Notes: generated by a model from the sequence alone, not told the origin. A DNA stretch of 64,000 bases from Catenibacillus scindens (GCF_014202115.1 NZ_JACHFW010000005.1:1-64000), one strand, 5' to 3'. Shown: positions 45,616 to 54,544, counted from the first letter of the stretch. Numbers and translations: made by a program.

Positions 45616-46194
45616 TGTTTTCTGTGGCTTGTGTGCAGCCTTCCCATTGTGACTATCGGCGCATCCACAACAGCCCTCTACTATTCATGTATGAAGCGTA
45701 TCCGCACAAATGAAGGGTATGTGAGCCGGAATTTCTTCAATGCCTTTAAATCCAATTTCCGCCAGTCTACACTGATCTGGCTGGGTCTGGCGGCCCTGGG
45801 ACTTATCCTGTTTTTTGATATGCGCATCGCCATAGAGGCTAAAGGCATCATCGGCCAGTTTATGGTGGTAAGCTGTTCTGTGCTGATTATTCCCTTTGTC
45901 CTTGTCGCTTTATATATTTTCCCAGTCCAGACAAAATTTGAGAACCGCATTCGGGATAACCTGAAAAACGCGCTGCTCATGTCCCTTCAGAACTTCCATC
46001 TGTCCCTGCTCATTATTCTCATCATCGGGACTTTTGTCTGCCTGACATTATTTTTCCGTCCATTTATCGGCCTGATCCTTGTCTGCGGCGTTGGTCTGGC
46101 GGCCTACCTCACCTCCGGTATCTTTGTTTTCATTTTCCGCAAATACATTCCCAAAGAGCTTAACGAGGCCAGGCGCAGCGTAGATGCGGGCTGA
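45601..46194 (+). pseudogene. YesL-family (DUF624) membrane protein, 5'-truncated
   Basis: The frame gives FLWLVCSLPIVTIGASTTAL followed by YYSCMKRIRTNEGYVSRNFF, the typical YesL start region but without its first 20 or so residues, and continues with about four membrane segments. The ATG at 45601 belongs to sequence derived from the GH127 gene on the other strand, and no proper ribosome binding site is present. The last residues (RRSVDAG) come from an R1 repeat end. YesL proteins occur next to sugar ABC transporters and glycosidases. It might still be translated from a chance start, but loss of function is more likely. Confidence 0.72.
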
Positions 46195-46202
46195 ACTGTT
46201 AC
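46171..46202 (+). repeat. R1 repeat, solo right end
   Basis: GGCGCAGCG then TAGATGCGGGCTGAACTGTTAC matches the right end of the full R1 copy, two bases shorter. It overlaps the 3' end of the YesL remnant and provides its stop codon. Confidence 0.65.
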
Positions 46203-46231
46203 CGTTTAAACGATATCTTTCATGGAAGATT

Positions 46232-46260
46232 TTGACCATAAGAGGATTTTATGCTATACT
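46232..46260 (+). promoter_or_regulatory. Promoter of the RpiR-family regulator
   Basis: TTGACC (46232-46237) and TATACT (46255-46260) with exactly 17 bases between, about 85 bases before the start at 46346. Confidence 0.75.
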
Positions 46261-46345
46261 CTTTGTTAGAAACGCAGACCCGTGGGATTGTCCCGCCTAA
46301 ACGTCTGTAAAGCACTTTTTGAACAATAATGAGGAGATGCATCCG

Positions 46346-47134
46346 ATGAACGTCTTACAAAATCTGACCACTTTTTATGACCAGCTTCCCATAGACAGTA
46401 CTTACCGGAATGTTGCCGGGAAGATTCTTGAAAACCTTGCGGAGGCTTCCAACGCCACAATTTTTGAACTGGCAGCCATCACCGATTCATCCCGGACGAC
46501 CATCTACCGTATGCTGCAGAAAATGGGCTACGCCAATTATCTTGATTTTCACCACGATTTAAAACAGGCGGTCAACAATTATACTTATTATAACCGGATC
46601 ATCCCGCCGTCGGATATTCTGGACAGCAGCGATATTCCCTCCTACTGCAGCAGGCAGGTTAATATTACATCTGAGGCAATTGAAGAACTGTTAAACTGGG
46701 GGCGTATGGAAAAGATTGTCCACGAGGTTATGAAAGCGCCTGTGGTTTATTTTTTTCTCAGCCATCAGAGCGCTGCGGTCAACTCCTTCCAGCAAAATCT
46801 TGCCCTGGCTGGAAAGCCGAACGGGATTTACTGTCTCTACCCGGATCAGTTGACGGCCGCGAAAGAGATGCCGGAAAAAAGCATTGTTTTCATGAATACT
46901 ATTGAATTTGCCGAATCCCAGGATGTAACTGAGATTTTTAAAGAAATGAAAAGCAGAAAAGCTAAAATTATTTTAATGTCCACGTCAGAATCCCGATATG
47001 AAAAATACGCGGATTCCTACTTTGTCCCACTCCATGACGGACTGTCCATTCTCACTTCCCTTTTGCTTGAGGAAAGTTTTTTCTTAGTGGTCAGCGAACT
47101 GCTCCGGTATCATTATATCGAAAATAAATCCTGA
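46346..47134 (+). CDS. MurR/RpiR-family transcriptional regulator
   Basis: A 262-residue regulator. An N-terminal HTH_6 domain (YRNVAGKILENLAEASNATIFELAAITDSSRTTIYRMLQKMGY) is followed by a SIS-like sugar-phosphate-binding region (about 110-255) that is rather divergent; its usual glycine-rich loop is not obvious. GAGGAG lies nine bases before the ATG at 46346. It may control the convergent oxidoreductase gene, the sugar remnants or a distant target. Nothing in the sequence decides this. Confidence 0.85.
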   Translation: MNVLQNLTTFYDQLPIDSTYRNVAGKILENLAEASNATIFELAAITDSSRTTIYRMLQKMGYANYLDFHHDLKQAVNNYTYYNRIIPPSDILDSSDIPSYCSRQVNITSEAIEELLNWGRMEKIVHEVMKAPVVYFFLSHQSAAVNSFQQNLALAGKPNGIYCLYPDQLTAAKEMPEKSIVFMNTIEFAESQDVTEIFKEMKSRKAKIILMSTSESRYEKYADSYFVPLHDGLSILTSLLLEESFFLVVSELLRYHYIENKS

Positions 47135-47166
47135 AAAGAGGCGCGGCTTTGGGCCGCGCCTCTTAT
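47134..47166. terminator. Bidirectional terminator
   Basis: AAGAGGCGCGGC pairs with GCCGCGCCTCTT around TTTGG, between the convergent regulator and oxidoreductase genes. Confidence 0.75.
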
Positions 47167-47187
47167 GTTTCGTCTGATCAGCCGGAA

Positions 47188-48255
47188 TTAATCAAAGTAA
47201 ACAACTTCGCCGGTTTCAGCAGATTTGTAGATAGCTTCGATAACCCTTGTCACAACAGCGCCCTGCTCCGGCAATACAGCGGGATCTGTGTTGTTTTCAA
47301 TAGCCTCAACCCAGCGGTGCAGGTCATACTCAAACATGTTGACTTTATCTGTGCATTCGATAGTCTCATTTCCAAATTTACCGTCTTTTACGCCGATCAC
47401 TCTCACATGATTTTCAAATCCGGGGCCAACCATGTCAGCGCCGGCCTTTGTTCCCACAACAGCCGCTGTGATGCCAGGAGCCGGCTGAAGCATGTTGATA
47501 GCCCATGCAGTTTCCATATGGATAAGCATACCGTTCTTCATTGTGATCTCAGCGATGGCTGTATCCTCAACATCAAAATTGTCGGGATCCCATGGGCCAA
47601 GGTCGTTGCCTTCCGGATGATTTTTCATCTTATCGAAAGTTTTTCCGTAAACGCATTTTACATCATAGTTATCTGTCAGCCACATCGGAAGGTCGATGGA
47701 GTGAGGGCCGCCGTCCATTAACACGCCGCCGCCGTTTAATTCTTTGTTTGTGTAAACGCCGTAAGCAGGAAGTCTTCTCGGACGGAGCTGCTGGGAATTA
47801 ATGTAGTAGATATCTCCGAAAACGCCTTCTTTGATCATTTCTTTCATCTTCATAGGCGCCGGATTATATCTCCACTGTGTACCTGTCGTCAGCTTCTTTC
47901 CAACTTTCTTTGCCTGCTCGATCATCTCAAGGCAGTCACTGTATTTTAATGCCATAGGTTTCTCGCAGTATACATGTTTGTTCGCTTTGAGAGCTTCCAT
48001 TGTCATTTCATAGTGCAGTGGGTTCGGTGTTAATACATGAATCACATCAACATCCGGATCTGCTGTAACTTCATGCCAGTCAGTCGTTACTTTGGCATTT
48101 TCCAGACCGTAGTCTGCCTTTACTTTCTCAGCCTTTTCCTTGTCGATATCACATAAAACAGTGATCTCTACATTGTCCATCTTGGTTAATACCGGAAGAT
48201 GTTTGTCTCTTGAAATAACACCAGTGCCAATAAGTCCAACTCTTAATTTACTCAT
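47188..48255 (-). CDS. Gfo/Idh/MocA-family oxidoreductase
   Basis: A 355-residue NAD(P)-dependent oxidoreductase. The Rossmann domain begins LRVGLIGTGVISRDKHLPVL. The family motif CEKPMALK is at about 97-104 and the C-terminal domain includes GGGVLMDGGPHSIDLPMWL with the catalytic Asp/His. Members act on inositols, amino sugars and other sugars. The RpiR-type regulator next to it fits sugar use. The substrate is unknown. It is transcribed alone and is divergent from the substrate-binding protein. Confidence 0.88.
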   Translation of the reverse strand: MSKLRVGLIGTGVISRDKHLPVLTKMDNVEITVLCDIDKEKAEKVKADYGLENAKVTTDWHEVTADPDVDVIHVLTPNPLHYEMTMEALKANKHVYCEKPMALKYSDCLEMIEQAKKVGKKLTTGTQWRYNPAPMKMKEMIKEGVFGDIYYINSQQLRPRRLPAYGVYTNKELNGGGVLMDGGPHSIDLPMWLTDNYDVKCVYGKTFDKMKNHPEGNDLGPWDPDNFDVEDTAIAEITMKNGMLIHMETAWAINMLQPAPGITAAVVGTKAGADMVGPGFENHVRVIGVKDGKFGNETIECTDKVNMFEYDLHRWVEAIENNTDPAVLPEQGAVVTRVIEAIYKSAETGEVVYFD

Positions 48256-48455
48256 TTTTACTTCTCCCCTTTGTTTTAAATAATTTGTTTATCGTTTCAT
48301 TTGATGATTTGATTATATAGCTTTCACAAAAATCCGGGGCGCTTATAGAGCGACTTTTGTCTCATCTGACAGTAATAATTCTTTTCCCTGGCGCATTTGT
48401 TTCATTTTTGGTACTTCACGCATATGATAAACCAGTAGAAATCAGGAGGATGTTC

Positions 48456-49457
48456 ATGAAAAAAAGATTATGCGCCCTGCTGTGCCTTTTGGCACTGTGT
48501 TTCGGTGTTCTTTCCGGCTGTGGGCAGGATGAGAGCGGGCTCACAAAAGTCACACTCAACGAAGTGGCCCACTCTATTTTTTACGCCCCTATGTATGTAG
48601 CCATAGAAAAAGGCTATTTTGAGGATGAAGGCATTGACCTGACCCTTGTCAACGGCAATGGCGCCGACAATGTTATGACCGCTCTCATCGCCGGCGAGGC
48701 GGATATTGGCTTTATGGGGTCCGAGGCCAGTATTTATGTGTATCAGGAAGGATCCAAAAACTACGCCGTCAATTTTGCACAGCTTACCCAGCGTGCCGGA
48801 AACTTTCTTGTAGGCCGGGAAGCCAATGAGGATTTCACTTGGGATGATCTTAAAGGAACCACCGTCCTTGGCGGCCGGGCCGGCGGGATGCCCCAGATGA
48901 TCTTTGAGTATATTCTCAAAGAAAACGGCATTGACCCCCAGACGGACCTTGAAATCATCCAGAATATTGACTTTGGCGTCACCGCAGAAGCTTTCGCTTC
49001 GGGAACCGCGGACTACACTGTGGAATTTGAACCCTTCGCCACGTCCCTGGAACAGTCCGGCAACGGCTATGTCCTGGCCTCTCTGGGGGTGGACAGCGGC
49101 TATGTGCCCTACACCTGCTTTAGCGCCCTTGAAAGCTATATGGAAGACCATCCGGACGTTATCCAGGGCTTTACCAACGCCATACAAAAAGGTATGAATT
49201 ATGTGGCCGGACACACACCCCAGGAGATCGCCCAGGTCATCGCTCCTCAGTTTGAGGAGACGGATTTTGACGCTCTTGTCACCATTGTGGAGCGCTATTA
49301 CGCTCAGGACACATGGAAGACCGACGCCATTTTTACTAAGGAAGCCTTTGAGCTTCTCCAGGATATTTTAGATCAGGCCGGGGAGCTTTCCCAGCGGGTG
49401 GACTACAATGTTCTTGTGAACACCGAATTTGCCGAAAAAGCCAGGGAAGCTAATTAA
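48456..49457 (+). CDS. NMT1/THI5-like ABC substrate-binding lipoprotein
   Basis: A 333-residue exported lipoprotein with a signal peptide ending LSGC (Cys22). The NMT1/SsuA-like domain reads VTLNEVAHSIFYAPMYVAIEKGYFEDEGIDLTLV, ALIAGEADIGFMGSEASIYV and LVGREANEDFTWDDLKGTTVLGGRAGGMPQ. This family binds thiamine precursors, sulfonates, nitrate or riboflavin. AGGAGG precedes the ATG by six bases. No permease or ATPase gene is beside it, which is unusual. The hydrogenase maturation operon begins 330 bases downstream. Confidence 0.88.
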   Translation: MKKRLCALLCLLALCFGVLSGCGQDESGLTKVTLNEVAHSIFYAPMYVAIEKGYFEDEGIDLTLVNGNGADNVMTALIAGEADIGFMGSEASIYVYQEGSKNYAVNFAQLTQRAGNFLVGREANEDFTWDDLKGTTVLGGRAGGMPQMIFEYILKENGIDPQTDLEIIQNIDFGVTAEAFASGTADYTVEFEPFATSLEQSGNGYVLASLGVDSGYVPYTCFSALESYMEDHPDVIQGFTNAIQKGMNYVAGHTPQEIAQVIAPQFEETDFDALVTIVERYYAQDTWKTDAIFTKEAFELLQDILDQAGELSQRVDYNVLVNTEFAEKAREAN

Positions 49458-49461
49458 ATCG

Positions 49462-49490
49462 TTGACAACGCGCCCGCCCTCATATAAGAT
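49462..49490 (+). promoter_or_regulatory. Promoter of the hydrogenase maturation operon
   Basis: TTGACA (49462-49467) and TAAGAT (49485-49490) with a 17-base spacer, immediately after the binding-protein gene. The leader would be about 290 bases. Confidence 0.6.
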
Positions 49491-49548
49491 TAAGATGTAC
49501 TGAGCTTAAAGGTTATTCCTGAGAGTAAAGGCGCGAAAACAACAACTC

Positions 49549-49584
49549 AATCGGATAGTGGGAGATTCCTTTCCCTATCCGATT
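49549..49584 (+). repeat. R3-type hairpin
   Basis: AATCGGATAGTGGGA and TTTCCCTATCCGATT pair around GATTCC. The same hairpin type lies at 34947-34982, also in the leader of a plus-strand gene. The rest of 49458-49787 holds GC-rich sequence (GCGGCTTTGCCGC, 49609-49621) and no gene. Confidence 0.6.
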
Positions 49585-49787
49585 ACCACAATATTCCGCC
49601 CATCTTGCGGCTTTGCCGCTGGCGGTAGCCTTGGGGCTTTTACTTACGCTGCGCCTGTACCCTATTTGCCGGTACAGGCGTTTTTTCATATCACAGGAAA
49701 TCCCGTTTCCATGATGTGAAAACGCTGCGCAAGAACCGCGCCGCGGCCAAGCGGCATAAACGTTTACAAAGCAGGAGGTAGATTATT

Positions 49788-50066
49788 TTGGAAGCACAGC
49801 CATCCAGAATCGCAGTCATCGGCATTATCGTGGAGGATCCCGGATCTGTGGAGAAATTAAACGCCACGCTCCATCAGTACAGCGCCTACATTCTTGGCCG
49901 CATGGGTATCCCTTACCGAGAAAAAAATATTTCCATTATCAGTATTGTCATGGACGCCCCGGCCAATGAGATCAGCGCCCTGTCGGGGAAACTGGGAATG
50001 ATGCCCGGTGTCAGCACGAAAACCGTATACTCAAAAATTTCTTCCGATCCGGGGAAAGGAGCATAA
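49788..50066 (+). CDS. TM1266-type iron-only hydrogenase system regulator
   Basis: A 92-residue protein with the ferredoxin-like NikR-C/ACT-like fold of the TM_1266 family (RIAVIGIIVEDPGSVEKLNA, then LHQYSAYILGRMGIPYREKN, SIISIVMDAPANEISALSGKLG). These proteins go with [FeFe]-hydrogenase maturation genes and are proposed regulators, but their ligand and action are unproven. It starts with TTG, with AGGAGG nine bases upstream. It is the first gene of the operon and lies 2 bases before hydE. Confidence 0.9.
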   Translation: MEAQPSRIAVIGIIVEDPGSVEKLNATLHQYSAYILGRMGIPYREKNISIISIVMDAPANEISALSGKLGMMPGVSTKTVYSKISSDPGKGA

Positions 50067-50068
50067 AT

Positions 50069-51169
50069 ATGACATTATCCCCAGGGGATACATCCACAGA
50101 GTTTTCAAAACATATTCCCGGCCTGATCCGACGTCTGGCCGACACGGGGGACCTCCCCGATGAGGAGCTTTGCCGGCTTCTGGAACAGCTCTTTTGTCAT
50201 GAGGCCGAAGAATATAGAGACATCCTTTATAAGACGGCCCGGAAAGTGAGCGTCCAAACTTTCGGAAACAAAGTCTATGTCCGGGGACTGATCGAATTTA
50301 CCAATTACTGCCGGAACAACTGCTACTACTGCGGCATCCGGGCCGGCAACAAGAAGGCGTCCCGCTACCGCCTCACAAAAGAGGAGATTCTTTTATGCTG
50401 CCGGGAAGGCTGCGCTTTAGGACTGCGCACCTTTGTCCTCCAGGGCGGCGAGGACATGGCTTACTCTCCCCAGGATATTGGAGATATTGTGGCGGCCATA
50501 AAACAAACCTGGCCGGACTGCGCCGTCACCCTCTCCATCGGTGAACACAGCCGGGAAGATTACCTTTTATGGCGCCAGGCCGGGGCCGACCGCTATCTTT
50601 TGCGCCATGAAACCGCTGACAACGCTCATTATGGAAAACTTCACCCGCCAAAGCTTTCATTAAAGCACCGCGTCCAGTGTCTTTACAGTTTAAAAGAGCT
50701 GGGCTACCAGACCGGTGCAGGATTCATGGTGGGCTCGCCGGGACAGACCATTGAGTGTCTTGTAAAAGATCTGCGATTTTTAAAAAAATTACAGCCGGAA
50801 ATGATCGGCATCGGGCCTTTTATCCCCCACCGGGATACCCCCTTTGCCAGTGAATCTCCCGGCTCTCTGACACAGACGCTTGTCCTTTTGTCCATAGTCC
50901 GCCTTATGCACCCCAAGGCGCTGCTTCCCTCCACGACAGCTTTAAGCACCATCGACGAAAAAGGACGGGAGCTTGGGATTTTAGCCGGGGCCAATGTGGT
51001 CATGCCCAACCTCTCCCCGGACGGCGTCCGGAAAAAGTACATGCTTTACGACAACAAACGCTCTGAGGGCAGCGAGGCGGCCCAGCATCTGGATCAGCTC
51101 GCCTCCCGCTTTGCCGCCATCGGATACACCATTGACTTCGGGCGGGGCGATGCCCCCTCCTTCCGGTAA
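50069..51169 (+). CDS. hydE: [FeFe]-hydrogenase maturase HydE
   Basis: A 366-residue radical SAM enzyme. The cluster motif is CRNNCYYCG (Cys81, 85, 88). Conserved stretches are FVLQGGED, LSIGEHSREDYLLWRQAGADRYLLRHETAD and GAGFMVGSPGQTIECLVKDL. HydE makes part of the diiron subcluster of the H cluster with HydG and HydF. The gap to hydG is 28 bases. No hydrogenase structural gene is in the window. Confidence 0.96.
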   Translation: MTLSPGDTSTEFSKHIPGLIRRLADTGDLPDEELCRLLEQLFCHEAEEYRDILYKTARKVSVQTFGNKVYVRGLIEFTNYCRNNCYYCGIRAGNKKASRYRLTKEEILLCCREGCALGLRTFVLQGGEDMAYSPQDIGDIVAAIKQTWPDCAVTLSIGEHSREDYLLWRQAGADRYLLRHETADNAHYGKLHPPKLSLKHRVQCLYSLKELGYQTGAGFMVGSPGQTIECLVKDLRFLKKLQPEMIGIGPFIPHRDTPFASESPGSLTQTLVLLSIVRLMHPKALLPSTTALSTIDEKGRELGILAGANVVMPNLSPDGVRKKYMLYDNKRSEGSEAAQHLDQLASRFAAIGYTIDFGRGDAPSFR

Positions 51170-51197
51170 ACAATCAAATCAAAAAGGAGTGAACCTT

Positions 51198-52622
51198 ATG
51201 TATACTTACAACCCTAAATCTATGATCGCCGAAGAATTTATTAATGATGAAGAAATCCAGGAGACACTGGAGTACGCGAAAAAAAATAAGAATAACCGGG
51301 AACTGATCCACCAGATTCTTGAAAAAGCCAGAGCCATGAAAGGGATCTCCCACAGGGAAGCTGCGGTTTTGCTGGAATGCGAGCTGGATGATGAAATACA
51401 AAAAATGTTTACTCTGGCAAAAGAGATCAAACAGCGCTTTTACGGCAACCGCATTGTTATGTTTGCCCCCTTATATCTTTCCAATTACTGTGTCAACGGA
51501 TGTACCTACTGTCCATATCACATGAAAAATAAACATATCGCCCGCAAAAAGCTGACCCAGGAGGAAATCCGCCAGGAAGTCATCGCCCTCCAGGATATGG
51601 GACACAAGCGCCTGGCCCTGGAATCCGGCGAGGATCCGAAAATGAATCCTATCGAATACATCCTGGAAAGTATTCAGACCATCTACTCTATCAAGCATAA
51701 AAACGGAGCTATCCGCCGGGTAAATGTGAACATTGCCGCCACCACTGTTGAAAACTATAGAAAACTTAAAGAAGCCGGCATCGGTACATATATTCTTTTC
51801 CAGGAAACCTACAATAAAAAGAGCTACCTGGAACTCCACCCCACCGGGCCAAAGCACGACTACGCCTACCACACAGAGGCCATGGACCGGGCTATGGAAG
51901 GCGGCATTGACGATGTGGGATGCGGCGTCCTTTTCGGTCTGAACATGTACAAATATGATTTTGTTGGACTTCTTATGCACGCCGAGCATCTTGAAGCCGT
52001 GTGGAACGTGGGCCCTCACACCATCAGCGTCCCAAGAATCTGCCCAGCGGATGACATTGACCCCACCACATTCTCCAACGCGGTACCCGACGCCCTCTTT
52101 GAAAAGATCGTCGCCCTGATCCGCATTGCCGTTCCCTATACCGGCATGATCATCTCCACAAGGGAATCTCAGCGGATGAGAGAGAAAGTGCTGGCCCTTG
52201 GTATTTCCCAGATCAGCGGCGGATCCCGCACAAGCGTGGGCGGATATGTAGACCCTGAGCCGGAAGAAGAAAATTCCGCTCAGTTTGACATTTCCGATTC
52301 CAGAACTCTGGATGAGGTTGTCCGCTGGCTGGCCCAGATGGGACATATTCCAAGCTTCTGCACCGCCTGCTACCGGGAAGGCCGCACCGGCGACCGCTTT
52401 ATGAGCCTGTTAAAGTCCGGCCAGATCGTCAACTGCTGCCAGCCCAACGCCCTTTTAACTTTCAAAGAATATCTGGAAGATTACGCTTCCCCCCAGACAA
52501 AAGCGGTGGGCGAAAAACTTATTGAAGACGAACTGCTGCATATCGGCAGCGATAAAGTCCGCCAGATCACCAGAGAACGGCTGGGACTTATCGCCCAGGG
52601 GCAGCGGGATTTCCGCTTCTGA
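51198..52622 (+). CDS. hydG: [FeFe]-hydrogenase maturase HydG
   Basis: A 474-residue radical SAM tyrosine lyase that makes CO and CN- from tyrosine. The SAM cluster motif is CVNGCTYC (Cys98, 102, 105). The C-terminal extension has CTAC and, 22 residues later, Cys, the CX2CX22C site of the auxiliary cluster that carries the dangler iron. ISGGSRTSVGGY is also typical. The start at 51198 has AAAAAGGAG before it; the frame is open upstream within hydE but without a signal. Confidence 0.96.
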   Translation: MYTYNPKSMIAEEFINDEEIQETLEYAKKNKNNRELIHQILEKARAMKGISHREAAVLLECELDDEIQKMFTLAKEIKQRFYGNRIVMFAPLYLSNYCVNGCTYCPYHMKNKHIARKKLTQEEIRQEVIALQDMGHKRLALESGEDPKMNPIEYILESIQTIYSIKHKNGAIRRVNVNIAATTVENYRKLKEAGIGTYILFQETYNKKSYLELHPTGPKHDYAYHTEAMDRAMEGGIDDVGCGVLFGLNMYKYDFVGLLMHAEHLEAVWNVGPHTISVPRICPADDIDPTTFSNAVPDALFEKIVALIRIAVPYTGMIISTRESQRMREKVLALGISQISGGSRTSVGGYVDPEPEEENSAQFDISDSRTLDEVVRWLAQMGHIPSFCTACYREGRTGDRFMSLLKSGQIVNCCQPNALLTFKEYLEDYASPQTKAVGEKLIEDELLHIGSDKVRQITRERLGLIAQGQRDFRF

Positions 52623-52624
52623 GA

Positions 52625-52700
52625 TATAACAGTTTTGTCATCAGGGATGGGCCCCTTTTCTGATGAGGGAAGCGCCAGAACATAAGCAAAGGAGTGAGAT
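52625..52700 (+). repeat. R1 repeat, internally deleted copy carrying the hydF ribosome binding site
   Basis: ATAACAGTTTTGTCATCAGG and GATGGGC match the left part of R1. After a gap CTGATGAGGGAAGCGCCAGA and CATAAGCAAAGGAGTG match the middle of the copy at 23323-23486 read on the minus strand (GCGCCAGATAATGAGCAAAG and GAGTGGCG). The right end is missing. AAAGGAG is placed 12 bases before the hydF ATG. Confidence 0.75.
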
Positions 52701-52707
52701 AAATTTT

Positions 52708-53901
52708 ATGAGCTTAAATGATACACCAAGAGCCAACCGTCTCCACATCGGCATTTTCGGCAGCACAAACAGCGGAAAGTCCTCCCTGGTCAACGCCCTC
52801 ACCGGGCAGGACACCGCCCTTGTATCAGATATCGCGGGGACAACTACCGACCCGGTGTATAAATCTATGGAAATCCATGGCATCGGCCCATGTGTGTTCA
52901 TTGATACTGCCGGATTCGACGACACCGGCGCTCTGGGTGAGCTTAGGATCCTGCGGACCAAGGAAGCCCTCAAAAAGACAGACATCGCTCTGATGGTCTT
53001 TTCAAAAGCCCCGGACGTCCGGGAAATTTCTTGGCTGAAAGAGATCAGGGACAACAACATTCCTGTGATCCCGGTATTAAACAAATGGGACGACGAGAAA
53101 GTCCGGGAAAGTGAAAAAGCCATTGAGGAAGTCTGTTCTATGGCCCCTGTCAGAGTCAGCGCCCGGACAGGAGAAGGCATACCAAAACTTCGTCAGGCCA
53201 TGATCCGGGCTCTGCCCGCCGACTATGAGGCTGAAAGTATTACCGGAAAACTGGCCAAAGCCGGGGATGTGGTTTTGCTTGTCATGCCCCAGGACATCCA
53301 GGCGCCAAAGGGCCGCCTGATCCTCCCTCAGGTTCAGACTCTCAGGGAGCTTTTAGACAAAAAATGCTCTGTTTTAAGCTGTACCACAGACCAGCTTGAC
53401 CGGGCGCTGTCCAGCCTTAAAGAGGCGCCGGATCTGATTATTACCGATTCCCAGGTTTTTAAAACCGTATATGAAAAAAAGCCGGCAAAAAGCCGGCTCA
53501 CCTCCTTCTCCGTCCTCTTTGCCGGATATAAAGGAGATATTCACTATTTCGTCCAGAGCGTCCGGGCCATCGACCGCCTTACTCCCCAGTCCAAAGTCCT
53601 GATCGCCGAGGCGTGTACCCACGCGCCCCTGGCGGAAGATATCGGCCGGGAAAAAATTCCAGCCATGCTGAGAAAAAAAATAGGCAGCCAGCTCACAGTG
53701 GACGTGGTTTCCGGCCCGGACTTTCCCAAAGATCTGTCCGGCTATGACCTGATCATCCACTGCGGCGCCTGTATGTTTAACCGGAAATACGTCCTCTCCC
53801 GGATGGAGGAGGCCAGGGCAGGCCATGTGCCCATGACCAACTACGGCGTTACCATCGCCTATCTTTCCGGTATCCTGGATAAAATTGACCTTGAAGCATG
53901 A
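52708..53901 (+). CDS. hydF: [FeFe]-hydrogenase maturation GTPase HydF
   Basis: A 397-residue scaffold and GTPase that receives the diiron unit and delivers it to the hydrogenase. The G domain shows GSTNSGKSSLVNALTG (P loop), SDIAGTTTDPVYK, DTAGFDD and NKWDDEK. The iron-sulfur region has CTHAPLAED, then about 50 residues later HCGACMFNRKY, giving the three Cys ligands. Its ribosome binding site lies in a repeat-derived sequence. It ends the operon. Confidence 0.96.
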   Translation: MSLNDTPRANRLHIGIFGSTNSGKSSLVNALTGQDTALVSDIAGTTTDPVYKSMEIHGIGPCVFIDTAGFDDTGALGELRILRTKEALKKTDIALMVFSKAPDVREISWLKEIRDNNIPVIPVLNKWDDEKVRESEKAIEEVCSMAPVRVSARTGEGIPKLRQAMIRALPADYEAESITGKLAKAGDVVLLVMPQDIQAPKGRLILPQVQTLRELLDKKCSVLSCTTDQLDRALSSLKEAPDLIITDSQVFKTVYEKKPAKSRLTSFSVLFAGYKGDIHYFVQSVRAIDRLTPQSKVLIAEACTHAPLAEDIGREKIPAMLRKKIGSQLTVDVVSGPDFPKDLSGYDLIIHCGACMFNRKYVLSRMEEARAGHVPMTNYGVTIAYLSGILDKIDLEA

Positions 53902-53972
53902 GAGCGCCCCGCCAAATCAAATATCCGCCGCAAGCAACGGGCCTAAGCTGCACGTTCTGCTCGGACTTATAT

Positions 53973-54009
53973 CCTCTGCAACAGCTCCCGACAGGAGCTA
54001 TTGCAGAGG
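53973..54009. repeat. Intergenic hairpin between hydF and nrdR
   Basis: CCTCTGCAACAGCTCC and GGAGCTATTGCAGAGG form a 16-base stem with one mismatch around CGACA. There is no T-run. GCCGCAAGCAACGGGCC upstream recalls the beginning of R2. Confidence 0.55.
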
Positions 54010-54064
54010 TTAAAGCAGATCCTGGCATGCTCGTCCGGCTTCGCTTTTTTCCGGGCCTTTAAAT

Positions 54065-54544
54065 TTACACGGATTCGTCACTGTGTTCTTCGTTATGATC
54101 CAGAATCTTCTTTAACTCATCCATGAATGTATTCACATCTTTAAACTCACGGTATACTGAAGCGAAACGCACATAAGCCACCGGATCAAAATTTTTCAGC
54201 TTGTTCATGACGATCTCCCCGATAACATTGACGCTGATCTCACGCTCCTCCCGGTTAAAGATCTCCGTCTCGATCTCGTCCACAAGCCGGCGGATCTGAT
54301 CCGCGGAAATCGGACGCTTATGGCAGGAGCGTACAATTCCGGCTTCTATTTTCTGACGGTTATAGGGTTCCCGGTTATTATCCTTTTTGATTACAATCAG
54401 CGGGATCGTCTCTACTTTCTCATAGGTAGTAAATCGTTTGCCGCAAACTTCACATTGGCGTCTTCTGCGGATGGCGCTGTTATCATCTGCAGGCCTTGAA
54501 TCAATCACTTTCGTATCATCCGCGCTGCAAAACGGGCATTTCAT
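54065..54544 (-). CDS. nrdR: Transcriptional repressor NrdR
   Basis: A 159-residue repressor of ribonucleotide reductase genes. It has the zinc ribbon MKCPFC with the second pair CEVCGKRF and an ATP-cone domain ([45 protein letters not shown]). Zinc binds the DNA-reading part; ATP/dATP binding to the cone controls it. The start at 54544 has GAGGAGGA upstream. No nrd gene is in the window. It ends shortly after a run of Glu/Asp (HNEEHSDES). Confidence 0.96.
   Translation of the reverse strand: MKCPFCSADDTKVIDSRPADDNSAIRRRRQCEVCGKRFTTYEKVETIPLIVIKKDNNREPYNRQKIEAGIVRSCHKRPISADQIRRLVDEIETEIFNREEREISVNVIGEIVMNKLKNFDPVAYVRFASVYREFKDVNTFMDELKKILDHNEEHSDESV

Noticed and set aside
44892-45668. Intact short GH127 enzyme
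   Set aside because: Homology begins in mid-protein at the YesL joint and continues in another frame after 44892, so the open frame is a remnant.
53931-54060. Terminator of hydF
   Set aside because: The strong hairpin at 53973-54009 has no T-run behind it, and the later T-run at about 54044-54049 has no good stem before it.
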